Positions 1 through 7,475 of a DNA stretch of 64,000 nt are shown here, in pieces. A program made the translations under genes and the position numbers. The first letter of the stretch is position 1. Each line of letters begins with the position of its first letter. The stretch covers positions 1 through 64,000 of the forward strand of contig NZ_BCQB01000012.1 in assembly GCF_001544215.1 (NCBI RefSeq), written 5' to 3'. This DNA comes from Enterococcus durans NBRC 100479 = LMG 10746 (GTDB lineage: Bacteria > Bacillota > Bacilli > Lactobacillales > Enterococcaceae). The notes under the pieces were generated by a model, which worked only from the letters and a program-made list of their open reading frames with translations, was not told the DNA's origin and ran no database searches.

Positions 1-21
1 CCGGAAATTTTCGATTTTTAG

Positions 22-64
22 AAAAAAAGAGCAAAAGAAAAAGTCCTTGTTTACCAAGGACTTT
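22..64 (-). terminator. rplS terminator
   Basis: The 10-base arms AAAGTCCTTG (40-49) and CAAGGACTTT (55-64) pair exactly around a 5-base loop. On the minus strand they are followed by a T-rich run, and they lie 38 bases past the rplS stop. This is a standard intrinsic terminator. Confidence 0.9.
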
Positions 65-101
65 CGCAGGTTGTACTTCAACAGGAAGTCTAAAAACTTG
101 C

Positions 102-449
102 CTATCTTCTGATTTCTTTGATACGAGCTGCTTTTCCGTGTAATGCACGTAAGTAGTACAATTTTGCACGACGTACTTTACCGTAACGAACAACTTCGAT
201 TTTTGCAACACGTGGTGTGTGCAATGGGAATGTACGTTCAACGCCCACTCCGTTAGAAACTTTACGTACTGTATAAGTTTCGCTGATTCCAGCACCACGG
301 CGTTTGATTACAACACCTTCAAATAACTGGATACGTTCACGTGTACCTTCGACAACTTTCGCATGAACACGTACAGTGTCACCAGGGCGGAAAGCTGGAA
401 TGTCAGAACGTAATTGTTCTTTTGTTAATTCTTCGATTAATGGATTCAT
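102..449 (-). CDS. rplS: 50S ribosomal protein L19
   Basis: Ribosomal protein L19, part of the large subunit near the 30S-50S interface. The 115-residue length is normal for L19. Recognisable family blocks are [20 protein letters not shown] near residue 20 and the lysine/arginine-rich C-terminus [20 protein letters not shown]. The ATG follows a ggag-type ribosome binding site. It is the last gene after rimM and trmD, but a 149-base gap holding a conserved-looking stem structure separates it from trmD, so it probably has its own leader control. A strong terminator follows. Confidence 0.98.
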   Translation of the reverse strand: MNPLIEELTKEQLRSDIPAFRPGDTVRVHAKVVEGTRERIQLFEGVVIKRRGAGISETYTVRKVSNGVGVERTFPLHTPRVAKIEVVRYGKVRRAKLYYLRALHGKAARIKEIRR

Positions 450-560
450 TGATCTTTTCTCCTTATTCCAAACATTCGTATGAGCTTTTTCTCACAGCGG
501 AACATCGTAATAGTTAAGTGCTTTGCACTCACCATAAAATACTAACATATTACGATTTTC
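450..560 (-). promoter_or_regulatory. Probable L19 leader RNA
   Basis: In the 149-base trmD-rplS gap, the arms ATCGTAATA (504-512) and TATTACGAT (548-556) pair exactly and enclose a second hairpin, AGTGC (517-521) with GCACT (525-529). The rplS ribosome binding site follows. Low-GC Firmicutes carry a known L19 leader family at this position (Rfam L19_leader), thought to mediate autoregulation. The family assignment rests on position and nested-hairpin shape, not on a covariance search. Confidence 0.6.
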
Positions 561-598
561 ATGTAAAGGATAATTTTATTTTTTCCCAGTTATATCTG

Positions 599-1339
599 CT
601 ATTCGTTTTCTTCTTGTTTGATTTCTTCTAATAATTTGAGCATTTGTGGCGTCATTTCTAGCTGTCCCAATAAATCTGGACGGCGCAGATAGGTTCTTCG
701 TAGTGATTCTTTTAATTGCCATTCTTCAATCAACTTGTGGTTGCCGTTTGTCAAGACTTCGGGTACTTTCATTCCCTTGTATTCTGCTGGGCGAGTATAT
801 TGCGGATGTTCCAATAGACCGGTTGAATAAGAATCCGTTTGAGCAGAAGTCTGGTTTCCTAAGACATCTGGTAATAGCCGTACCGTAGCATCGATCATTA
901 CCATCGCACCTAGCTCACCTCCGGTCAATACATAATCGCCTAATGATACTTCATCTGTGACTAGACTTCTGATCCGTTCATCATAGCCTTCATAGTGACC
1001 ACAGATAAATACTAAATGTTCTTCTTGTGAAAATTCTTCGGCCATCTTTTGATCGAATTGTTTTCCTGCCGGATCTAATAAGATCACTCTTTTTTTTGTT
1101 TCCGGCGCAGCTTCCTCAATTGCTTTGATATTGTCATAGATAGGTTGGACTTTTAGTAGCATTCCTGCCCCACCACCATAGGGATAATCATCGACGTTCT
1201 GGTGTTTATTGTCTGAATAGTCTCTAAAATTTGAGATATTGATATCCAATAATCCTTTATTGACTGCTTTACCAATGATCGATTCGCCCATTGGTCCTTC
1301 AAACATTCGCGGAAATAATGTTAATACATCAATTTTCAT
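599..1339 (-). CDS. trmD: tRNA (guanine-37-N1)-methyltransferase TrmD
   Basis: SPOUT-class methyltransferase that uses S-adenosylmethionine to make m1G37 in tRNAs, preventing frameshifting. The N-terminus [16 protein letters not shown] and the knot motifs ([12 protein letters not shown], then [12 protein letters not shown]) are diagnostic. The 246-residue length is normal. I start it at the ATG at 1339, behind GAAGGA with about 10 bases of spacing, rather than at the in-frame TTG two codons upstream. It overlaps the end of rimM by 11 bases, so the two are translationally coupled, as in many Firmicutes. Confidence 0.97.
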   Translation of the reverse strand: MKIDVLTLFPRMFEGPMGESIIGKAVNKGLLDINISNFRDYSDNKHQNVDDYPYGGGAGMLLKVQPIYDNIKAIEEAAPETKKRVILLDPAGKQFDQKMAEEFSQEEHLVFICGHYEGYDERIRSLVTDEVSLGDYVLTGGELGAMVMIDATVRLLPDVLGNQTSAQTDSYSTGLLEHPQYTRPAEYKGMKVPEVLTNGNHKLIEEWQLKESLRRTYLRRPDLLGQLEMTPQMLKLLEEIKQEENE

Positions 1340-1853
1340 CGTCAATCAGTCCTTCAGGGATTTCTACGCGTACAATACCATTTTTCGTATCTACTTCTTT
1401 AACAACCGAATCGATATAAGGCAACAATATATCTTTTTTCTTTTGACGTTGGACGACCCAGACATCATTTGCTCCTGGTGAAAGGATTTCTTTGATTTTA
1501 CCTAACTCTGTTCCATCTTCATCGATGACAGTTGCTCCAATGATTTCATGGTAGTAAAATTCATTTTCTTCCAACTCTACTGTATTTTCTTTTGACACTC
1601 TAAGTATCCCATCGCGGTATTTTTCTACGTCATTGATCGATGGATGACCTTCAAAACTTACGATATCAAAGTTTTTGTGTTTTCGGTGGCTTTTGACCGT
1701 TAATTCGATCGGTGCTTTTTTTTCTTGAAATAAGGTCAGGACTGCACCTTTTTTATATCTTTCTTCAGGAAAATCCGTTGTTGAGATGACACGGACTTCG
1801 CCTTTTATTCCTTGAGTATTGACAATTTTTCCTACATTTAAATATTCAGTCAA
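1329..1853 (-). CDS. rimM: 16S rRNA processing protein RimM
   Basis: 30S assembly factor that binds S19 and helps mature the 3' domain of 16S rRNA. The N-terminal RimM barrel starts with [19 protein letters not shown]. The C-terminal PRC-barrel contains [21 protein letters not shown] choose the TTG at 1853, which sits 7 bases after AAAAGGGG and gives the normal 174 residues. An upstream in-frame TTG at 1883 would add ten mostly lysine residues and has no ribosome binding site. It overlaps trmD. Confidence 0.95.
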   Translation of the reverse strand: MTEYLNVGKIVNTQGIKGEVRVISTTDFPEERYKKGAVLTLFQEKKAPIELTVKSHRKHKNFDIVSFEGHPSINDVEKYRDGILRVSKENTVELEENEFYYHEIIGATVIDEDGTELGKIKEILSPGANDVWVVQRQKKKDILLPYIDSVVKEVDTKNGIVRVEIPEGLIDDEN

Positions 1854-2010
1854 CTTGTATCCCCTTTTCTTTTTCTTATGCAACGTTTATCCGTTTTTTC
1901 ATTCAGTATAAAAAACAACGTATTACGTATCTGTTTTATTTTAGCATGTGGTTATAGGCAATTCTACCCTTCTTTTTACTTTCGTCATGCCCAAGATCAT
2001 AAATTGGCAT

Positions 2011-2823
2011 TTAATTCATTGAAACAGCCATTTCTAGGGCGGCTAATGCGTCTTGATGTGTGACTGTAAAGACATTATTCGGTTCTTGCCAAATGACCTG
2101 TGTAGCTTGATTGGATGAATCATTCATATCGACTATGATTTTTCCATATTTTTCAGGTGCCGGTAGAGTGGCCTTTTCTAAATAATTAACGATTTTTTTT
2201 GCTAAAGGTAGTGGATCTTGTCCTTCGATGTTGCTTGATCGCACTCGGATACGCCAGTTTCCTTCTTGCCATTCAAGATAATTCGATCCAGCTGCTCCTT
2301 GTTGATAGGCAATGATTTGATGGCCGAGATCGACTTTTTGCCCATTCTTATCAATCGTAAAAGGTTGCAACACATTGATGGTTTCTTGGCTTGAAGCAAA
2401 TCCGTATTGATAAAGATAAGTGGCGATCGGTGTTTCTTGATTCAACGCTTGTGCATTTAGCGCGAGTTTTTCTGGCAACGCATAGTAGAGGACCGTGTAT
2501 CCTTGCTTTGATTGTGCTGCAGCGAGATTTAGATTCCCTGAAGAAATCGGGATGACCTGTGGCATTGGTAGCGTTGGCTGTTCGGCTTTCAATTGCTCAA
2601 AGGCAGTTTTTTGGGTCTGATTTGTTCCTGTCGTGGCATCTGAATGTTCTTCTTTACCCTTGGCACTTTCTCCTGTAGAGGTTTCTGCAGTCGTCTGTGT
2701 GCCTTGTGAATGGCTCTGATTGTAAGCTTGAGTTGATTCTTGCGTTTGTGTTGTTCGATCAGCCGAGGTTTGACAAACGCCTAAAAACAGGATAGCTGGT
2801 ATAGCGATCCACCATTTTTTCAT
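2011..2823 (-). CDS. Putative secreted lipoprotein, function unknown
   Basis: A 270-residue exported protein. The N-terminus has a lysine pair, a hydrophobic stretch and Cys17 in the sequence LGVC, a loose lipobox because valine sits at -1. A Ser/Thr/Gln/Glu-rich linker (about residues 20-75) follows, then a globular domain with EWQEGNWRIRV and a final stretch rich in Asp and Asn. The start follows a good GGAGG. It lies between the khpA terminator and rimM, 157 bases upstream of rimM, so it probably begins the rimM-trmD transcript. I do not recognise a named family. Signal peptidase I processing rather than lipidation is possible because of the imperfect lipobox. Confidence 0.6.
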   Translation of the reverse strand: MKKWWIAIPAILFLGVCQTSADRTTQTQESTQAYNQSHSQGTQTTAETSTGESAKGKEEHSDATTGTNQTQKTAFEQLKAEQPTLPMPQVIPISSGNLNLAAAQSKQGYTVLYYALPEKLALNAQALNQETPIATYLYQYGFASSQETINVLQPFTIDKNGQKVDLGHQIIAYQQGAAGSNYLEWQEGNWRIRVRSSNIEGQDPLPLAKKIVNYLEKATLPAPEKYGKIIVDMNDSSNQATQVIWQEPNNVFTVTHQDALAALEMAVSMN

Positions 2824-2889
2824 ATGTATTTCCTCCTCTTTACTTTAAGAATACGCTCTCTGTAGTCTTTTGCCAATCAAAACCATGTA

Positions 2890-2927
2890 TAATAAAAAAG
2901 CCGTTTCGCATGAACGAAACAGCTTTT
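2890..2927 (-). terminator. rpsP-khpA terminator
   Basis: Immediately after the khpA stop the minus strand folds as AGCTGTTTCG / CGAAACGGCT around a short loop and ends in TTTTTT. It separates rpsP-khpA from the lipoprotein-rimM-trmD block. Confidence 0.85.
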
Positions 2928-2929
2928 GA

Positions 2930-3178
2930 TTATTCCTTATTATCGACGATATTCAAACGCACTTTTTTTGGTGCATTTAGCCGCACACCATAGACGATCG
3001 TCCGGATTGCTTTTGCAACTCGGCCTTGTTTGCCAATGATACGACCAATATCTTCGGGAGCCACGGTTAGATTGTATTCGTAAAAATCATTTGATTCAAC
3101 GACTTCTAACTGGACCTGTTCAGGATGAGTGACTAACGGACGAACGATTGTTAAGACTAATTCGCTTAAATCTTTCAT
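2930..3178 (-). CDS. khpA: KH-domain RNA-binding protein KhpA
   Basis: Small single-KH-domain RNA-binding protein (82 residues; older name YlqC). The KH signature GRIIGKQGRVAKAIRTIV (about residues 42-59) contains the GxxG loop GKQG. In Firmicutes KhpA pairs with KhpB/Jag and influences cell division and elongation. It follows rpsP by 11 bases on the same transcript, the usual arrangement, and is closed by a terminator. Confidence 0.93.
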   Translation of the reverse strand: MKDLSELVLTIVRPLVTHPEQVQLEVVESNDFYEYNLTVAPEDIGRIIGKQGRVAKAIRTIVYGVRLNAPKKVRLNIVDNKE

Positions 3179-3189
3179 ATCCGATCACC

Positions 3190-3465
3190 TTATTTCTTTG
3201 AGAATTTAGCTTCGTGGTGTTTTTGCATAACGCCTTCTTTTGAAAGGATGTTACGTACTGTATCAGAAGGTTGTGCACCTTTAGACAACCAGTTAAGAAC
3301 TAAATCTTCTTTTAAAACTACTTCTGCAGGATCTTTCAAAGGATTGTAAGTACCTACAGTTTCGATGAAACGTCCATCACGAGGAGAACGTGAATCAGCT
3401 ACTACGATACGGTAAAAAGGACTCTTTTTAGAACCCATACGTTTTAAACGGATTTTAACTGCCAT
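3190..3465 (-). CDS. rpsP: 30S ribosomal protein S16
   Basis: Small-subunit protein S16, needed for 30S assembly. The N-terminus [20 protein letters not shown] and the [19 protein letters not shown] block are diagnostic. The 91-residue length is normal. The ribosome binding site lies in ggaggtgg upstream of the ATG. It is first in the rpsP-khpA operon and has a readable promoter about 40 bases upstream. Confidence 0.98.
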   Translation of the reverse strand: MAVKIRLKRMGSKKSPFYRIVVADSRSPRDGRFIETVGTYNPLKDPAEVVLKEDLVLNWLSKGAQPSDTVRNILSKEGVMQKHHEAKFSKK

Positions 3466-3503
3466 TATATATTTCCACCTCCATTGTTTTATTCACAAGA
3501 TGT

Positions 3504-3532
3504 AGTGTAACAGTTTTTTTTTACCCTGTAAA
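3504..3532 (-). promoter_or_regulatory. rpsP promoter
   Basis: On the minus strand TTTACA (3527-3532) and TACACT (3504-3509) are separated by exactly 17 bases, a good sigma-A match placed just upstream of rpsP. Confidence 0.75.
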
Positions 3533-3615
3533 GCTTTTTTTCTTTACAGCTGCAATTTTTTAATACTTTGCTATGATACACCGAAATCTTTCCCCCTGTA
3601 GATAAACAAATGGAC

Positions 3616-3666
3616 TGTGAGACAAATCTAAAAATCATTCTTGCTATAGGCTCTCGAATAAACGGC
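3616..3666. repeat. Dispersed intergenic repeat, partial copy
   Basis: The stretch GACAAATCTAAAAATCA, followed by a match to TTGCTATAG and CTCTCGAATAAACG, is nearly the reverse complement of the right ends of the copies at 11.6 kb and 17.9 kb and also matches the 57.5-kb copy. Only this about 50-base end module is clear here. It lies in the otherwise gene-free stretch 3533-3938 between rpsP and the pilus operon, in which I see no other feature. Confidence 0.7.
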
Positions 3667-3938
3667 AGATACTATTCGCTGAAAACCACATGCTTCCTAA
3701 AATTTTGCTTCTTTGCTCAAACAATCAACTTTCTATCGTGCAAGATCTGAACATGATACAGGTGCACACGAAACGCCATCCCCCAAGTATGAATACAAAG
3801 CGCAGAAACAGCAAATGATGAGCGGCATAAGCATAAATGATAGAGCCAAATTTTCTATAAATAAAGTAGTAGATACTTTTCTTCTCTAATAGAGAAATGA
3901 GTGCATTCTTCCAGTAATCAAAAGGAAGTAAAGGAAAG

Positions 3939-4559
3939 CTACCACCCCCTTGAATTCCCCTTTTGTTGATAAAAATACTGGCGCGTGCCCCCAATGATCA
4001 TCACCCCAACTACTAGTAGCAAACCGAATAACGAGACTTGGATCTTTAACTCACCTGTCTTGGGATACATTTTGATTGCAGTCTTTCCCCCAATGACTCC
4101 TCCTTGATTTGCCGGATTTTTATCTGGAGCAACACCTGCAAAGGCGATGGAGTCCACCTTGTAGCCAGCTGAATTTGTTGCGGATATTACCGATGAAAGC
4201 TGAGAATTTTTATTATAGAAAACCAAAACGTTAATGTCATATATCTGCTCTTGTGCTTGGATCAAGTTCTTTTCAACTGGTGCCAACGTATAGTGGTAGT
4301 TGCCTGGTTTGAAAAATGCAAAGTGTAGCGTCAAGCTTTGCTTATCACTGATGGAAAACAGTCCATTTTTCGCTTCTTCCGGATAAGTTGCATTTTCATC
4401 CTGCGTAGAAAGTCGATAGTTGATTGTTTTCCCTTGAACATTTTGTTGAATCAAAACTGGAAGAGTTACTTCTTCTGCAAATACATCTGGCGTTAAAAGA
4501 AACACACTTAAAAGTCCTAAAATCCCTATCAGTAAAGCATTAATTCGTTTTATTTTCAT
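3939..4559 (-). CDS. Small LPXTG-type pilin (FctB-like basal subunit)
   Basis: Cell-wall-anchored minor pilin of 206 residues. It has a signal peptide ending VFAEE (about residue 29), one pilin/Ig-like domain with the FctA-type strand signature PGNYHYTLAPVEK, then a sorting signal YPKTGE (an LPXTG variant), a hydrophobic segment and a short tail. It is last in an operon ordered adhesin, SipA-like, major pilin, class B sortase, small pilin. By comparison with streptococcal FCT operons, the terminal small pilin is the basal subunit that the housekeeping sortase links to peptidoglycan. It overlaps the end of the sortase region by 20 bases. A different minor pilin role is possible. Confidence 0.75.
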   Translation of the reverse strand: MKIKRINALLIGILGLLSVFLLTPDVFAEEVTLPVLIQQNVQGKTINYRLSTQDENATYPEEAKNGLFSISDKQSLTLHFAFFKPGNYHYTLAPVEKNLIQAQEQIYDINVLVFYNKNSQLSSVISATNSAGYKVDSIAFAGVAPDKNPANQGGVIGGKTAIKMYPKTGELKIQVSLFGLLLVVGVMIIGGTRQYFYQQKGNSRGW

Positions 4560-5516
4560 ATTTCCCTCCTTTCTCCCGCTTTTTTCTTTGAGTAATGAGC
4601 ATCACATACCAGAAGAGCAAGACTAGAAACAATAAGATAAACAAGAGTAAGCTCTTTTGACTTTTCAAACGAAATGAACGTAAGTAATTGACGGCCTTCC
4701 CGGTGAAAGTATTCTGCTGAGTCTTTGTTTGAAGCTCCTTAGGAATAGCGATCTTTTTATCTGTGATCACACCAACCAACACATACCGTCCGTTCGTAGC
4801 GTCTGTTGAACATGTGCTTAGCAGGACTAGCCTGTCTTCAGGACGAACATTCAGTTCGCGATAGGATTGTGACTTTTCTTTTACTGCGTCGAGATACCTC
4901 TGACTATTTTCCCTTCCTGTTACTGGCGTCTGATAAATCTGCGCGTCAAACGCATCAACGTTTAAAAATGCGAAGAATTTAACTCCGTGATCCTTGCCTT
5001 GAAAATAGAGATTCCCAAAGGCGTGTTCCTTAAAAATTTCTGATCTTTAAACTTATCCAGATCACCAAACATGGCAGACTCCGCCATATGATGCCCATAG
5101 ATAATCGAGTTGAAATCGGAAAAATCTTTTTTATTGCGATAATCCATAAAGATCGAACCTGACATTTTGTAATTCCCCAAAACATCCGTATTCAAATATT
5201 ATTCATTATCGCCGCTTTGTAGGACTGGGTAATCGATTTGGGTGCCATAAACATTTAGCCAAGCAAAAACATCCGGATTTTTCTTTTGTAACTCAGAAAA
5301 GCTTGGTGCGTTACTTGTTTCTGGTTTAAATGTTTGATACTCACTAGATTGACCATTTAAGAGAATCTTTTGGTTGTCCCAAATACTAAACATACCGTAG
5401 CTGAACATCAGTAACAAAAGGAGAACAGCGATAAGATCAATGAATTTATCTAGCAGACCGATACATCCTTTTGTCACCCAAAACAAATGTTTTTTCAAAC
5501 TAGACTTGTTCTCCAT
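4540..5516 (-). pseudogene. Class B pilus sortase, disrupted (nonsense plus frameshift)
   Basis: Membrane-anchored transpeptidase that would polymerise the pilins. Three segments of one protein are visible: an N-terminal part with one membrane helix ending PVLQSGDNE; a middle part with class B features (GSIFMDYRN, then the catalytic histidine in YGHHM); and a C-terminal part with the catalytic cysteine in LLSTCSTD, the arginine in NGRYVLVG, and a second membrane helix. A TAA codon (5199-5201) interrupts the first junction. A missing base in a T run (plus-strand A5 at 5032-5036) shifts the second. Restoring one T gives a continuous frame through HAFGNLYFQGKDHGVKF. With both lesions the active-site Cys and His cannot be made together, so this copy should be inactive unless there is an assembly error. 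Confidence 0.88.
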
Positions 5517-5553
5517 GTGAAAAGTTCTCCTTTTGCTTTTTTCTTAAGAAATT

Positions 5554-6810
5554 TTATGCATCTTGATGACGTTTTTTAACGATATAAAAGGCCAAACCTG
5601 CGAATCCTGCTAGAATCAAAGCGATATAAGGGAAGTTATTCAATAGGATCCCAGTTGGTGTAATATTTCCACCATTTTGAGTATTCGTATACGCAACGGA
5701 ATTGTCCCCTTTTGTTCCGAGTGCTCCTGCTGCTTCAAGAGTACCAGTAACTGGTGTTTCCCCATTGAAAGTAGCTTCATTTGCTTCATCATAATCAGCT
5801 GTATCTGCTTCTTTGACATTTACCATAGCTCCAGCTGGGATCTTTTCAAAATAAGCAATTTCGCCATGTTTTAGCTTGAATGTAGCGGGTGTTCCAGGAG
5901 TAACTTTTACCTTATCTACATCGTCGTTTGTCCGTTTGATATTTAATTCATAATCTTTTCCAGCTGTAAGTTCATTTGCCTCAATATCCAAAGTGTAATC
6001 AAAATCGAGTGTGTTATCTGCCATTTGCCCTTTAACTTCTTTACTGATCCAGAATGGTGCCGTTTTAGGATCATTTCCGTTAAAAGGTTTGTCTGAGGCT
6101 GTCACAGTATAGATATTTTTAAAGTTGAAGGTTTTATTTGGTTCAGGTGTTGGTACCACTTGATCCGGATCGACAGGAGTATCTGGCGTTGGTGTAACTG
6201 GTGTTGGATCAACTTTATTGGCATTTTTGTCTGTTACTACGACTTTTTCCACCTTATCTACCGTATCACTTGGCGTATTATTGCCATCTTTATCCATTGT
6301 TACCCAAACTCGTAAGGTGTAGGTATTGCCATCGTAAGTAACTTCTTCCTTCTTATTCGGATCTGGCGCAAAGGTATTTGTATCATCTGCTTCTTTAACT
6401 GTGTATTGATAAACACCTGCTTTAGGGAAAGTTACTCCCCCAATAACGTCCGTACTTTGCTTCGTTACAGTATTCATACCATCTTTATCATTTGCAGCTT
6501 TCATATCTTGTTCCGTAAATTTGATTTCTTGTGATGTTAAGTCTGGTACGGTCACAGATCCATCCGCTTGATCAGCCACACCATTTCCTGAATATGGATA
6601 AAACCCTACGCCTGTAAACGTAAAATCAAACTTCATGTCAGGAATCTCCGCTAAGTTCGATGCGGGAGAAACTAAGGTCTTGGTGAATCGGACATCTTTA
6701 CTAGTTGGTGCTGCTGTATCCGCAGCGTAAGCCTTTATTCCTGATAGTCCAAGTGCCAAGCCAACTAAACCAAAAGTCAGTCCGATTTTTTTCATTCTTG
6801 CATTTTTCAT
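5554..6810 (-). CDS. Major pilin, FctA/Spy0128-like
   Basis: Backbone pilin of 418 residues. Signal peptide ends IKAYAAD (about residue 30). Two Ig-like pilin domains follow: the first has FTKTL and VYQYTVKEADDTN; then comes a proline-rich linker of TPVTP/DTPVDP repeats; the second has FWISKEVKG and VKEADTADYD. The Lys in the first strand, the Glu in the E-box-like VKEAD and the Asn late in each domain (FKNIY, YTNTQ) fit autocatalytic Lys-Asn isopeptide bonds. The C-terminal sorting signal is TPTG, a hydrophobic segment and KKRHQD; TPTG resembles streptococcal EVPTG used by class B pilus sortases. The ribosome binding site AGAGG precedes the ATG. It lies between sipA-like and sortase genes. 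Confidence 0.85.
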   Translation of the reverse strand: MKNARMKKIGLTFGLVGLALGLSGIKAYAADTAAPTSKDVRFTKTLVSPASNLAEIPDMKFDFTFTGVGFYPYSGNGVADQADGSVTVPDLTSQEIKFTEQDMKAANDKDGMNTVTKQSTDVIGGVTFPKAGVYQYTVKEADDTNTFAPDPNKKEEVTYDGNTYTLRVWVTMDKDGNNTPSDTVDKVEKVVVTDKNANKVDPTPVTPTPDTPVDPDQVVPTPEPNKTFNFKNIYTVTASDKPFNGNDPKTAPFWISKEVKGQMADNTLDFDYTLDIEANELTAGKDYELNIKRTNDDVDKVKVTPGTPATFKLKHGEIAYFEKIPAGAMVNVKEADTADYDEANEATFNGETPVTGTLEAAGALGTKGDNSVAYTNTQNGGNITPTGILLNNFPYIALILAGFAGLAFYIVKKRHQDA

Positions 6811-6843
6811 TAAAATTCCTCTTTTCTGTTTGTTTTTATAATT

Positions 6844-7425
6844 TCATAGGTTCCGTCGTCTTAAATCCCACATTAGTTTTCCCATCGTATCTTTGATTTT
6901 TACTGGTCCATAGATCCTTGAATCTTGTGCTTGCTGCCGATTATCTCCCAATAAAAACACTTCACCTTTTTTGATTGTGATGGGAAAAGTGATGCCCTGT
7001 TTATAAGGCAACGTATCGCCATTGACAAAATCCTTTTCCAGCCCGGTTTGCAGTGACCCATTGACAACTAGTCCTTTGGCAGTGATATCTACTGTATCAC
7101 CAGCTTTGGCCACTACTCGGCGCACTTGCACCGTGTCTTTTACCTTTAAAACAACTGAATCCAACAGGTCATAGTTTTTATCCAAGCGATAATACATAAT
7201 GATATCTTCTGGCTTGATGCTTGGTGACATGCCAGTTTCTTCCACTTGATGTAGTCCGAAAACGAATACAAAAAGCGACCAAAACAGTGCGATGATGATG
7301 AATATTTTCAAAACGAGATTCAAAATATCCTCAGTTAAACTAGGTTTTGTCCCATCTTTCCTTGTGTTTTCGGTTGTACTTTTTTCGATTTTATTTTTTC
7401 TTTTCTTGTGGAATTTTTCAATCAT
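6844..7425 (-). CDS. SipA-like pilus assembly protein, degenerate signal peptidase I
   Basis: Membrane protein of 193 residues with the S26 signal peptidase I fold: a charged cytosolic N-terminus, one membrane helix (about 34-57), then the conserved boxes. The serine box reads TGMSPSIKPED, so the catalytic Ser is Gly65. The lysine box reads VQVRRVVAKAGD, so the catalytic Lys is Arg102. The GDNRQQAQDSRIYGPV box is intact. Loss of both dyad residues means it should not be a protease. Streptococcal FCT pilus operons carry an analogous dyad-less SipA needed for pilus assembly, and the position between adhesin and pilin is the same. Inferred role: a pilin chaperone. Confidence 0.85.
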   Translation of the reverse strand: MIEKFHKKRKNKIEKSTTENTRKDGTKPSLTEDILNLVLKIFIIIALFWSLFVFVFGLHQVEETGMSPSIKPEDIIMYYRLDKNYDLLDSVVLKVKDTVQVRRVVAKAGDTVDITAKGLVVNGSLQTGLEKDFVNGDTLPYKQGITFPITIKKGEVFLLGDNRQQAQDSRIYGPVKIKDTMGKLMWDLRRRNL

Positions 7426-7475
7426 CTGTATTTCCTCTTCTACGACCTTTTTAGCAACATCACTAATTTGTTCAA

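Noticed and set aside
3725-3994. 89-codon minus-strand frame downstream of the small pilin
   Set aside because: It overlaps the real pilin gene in another frame and has no ribosome binding site; composition looks like shadow coding.
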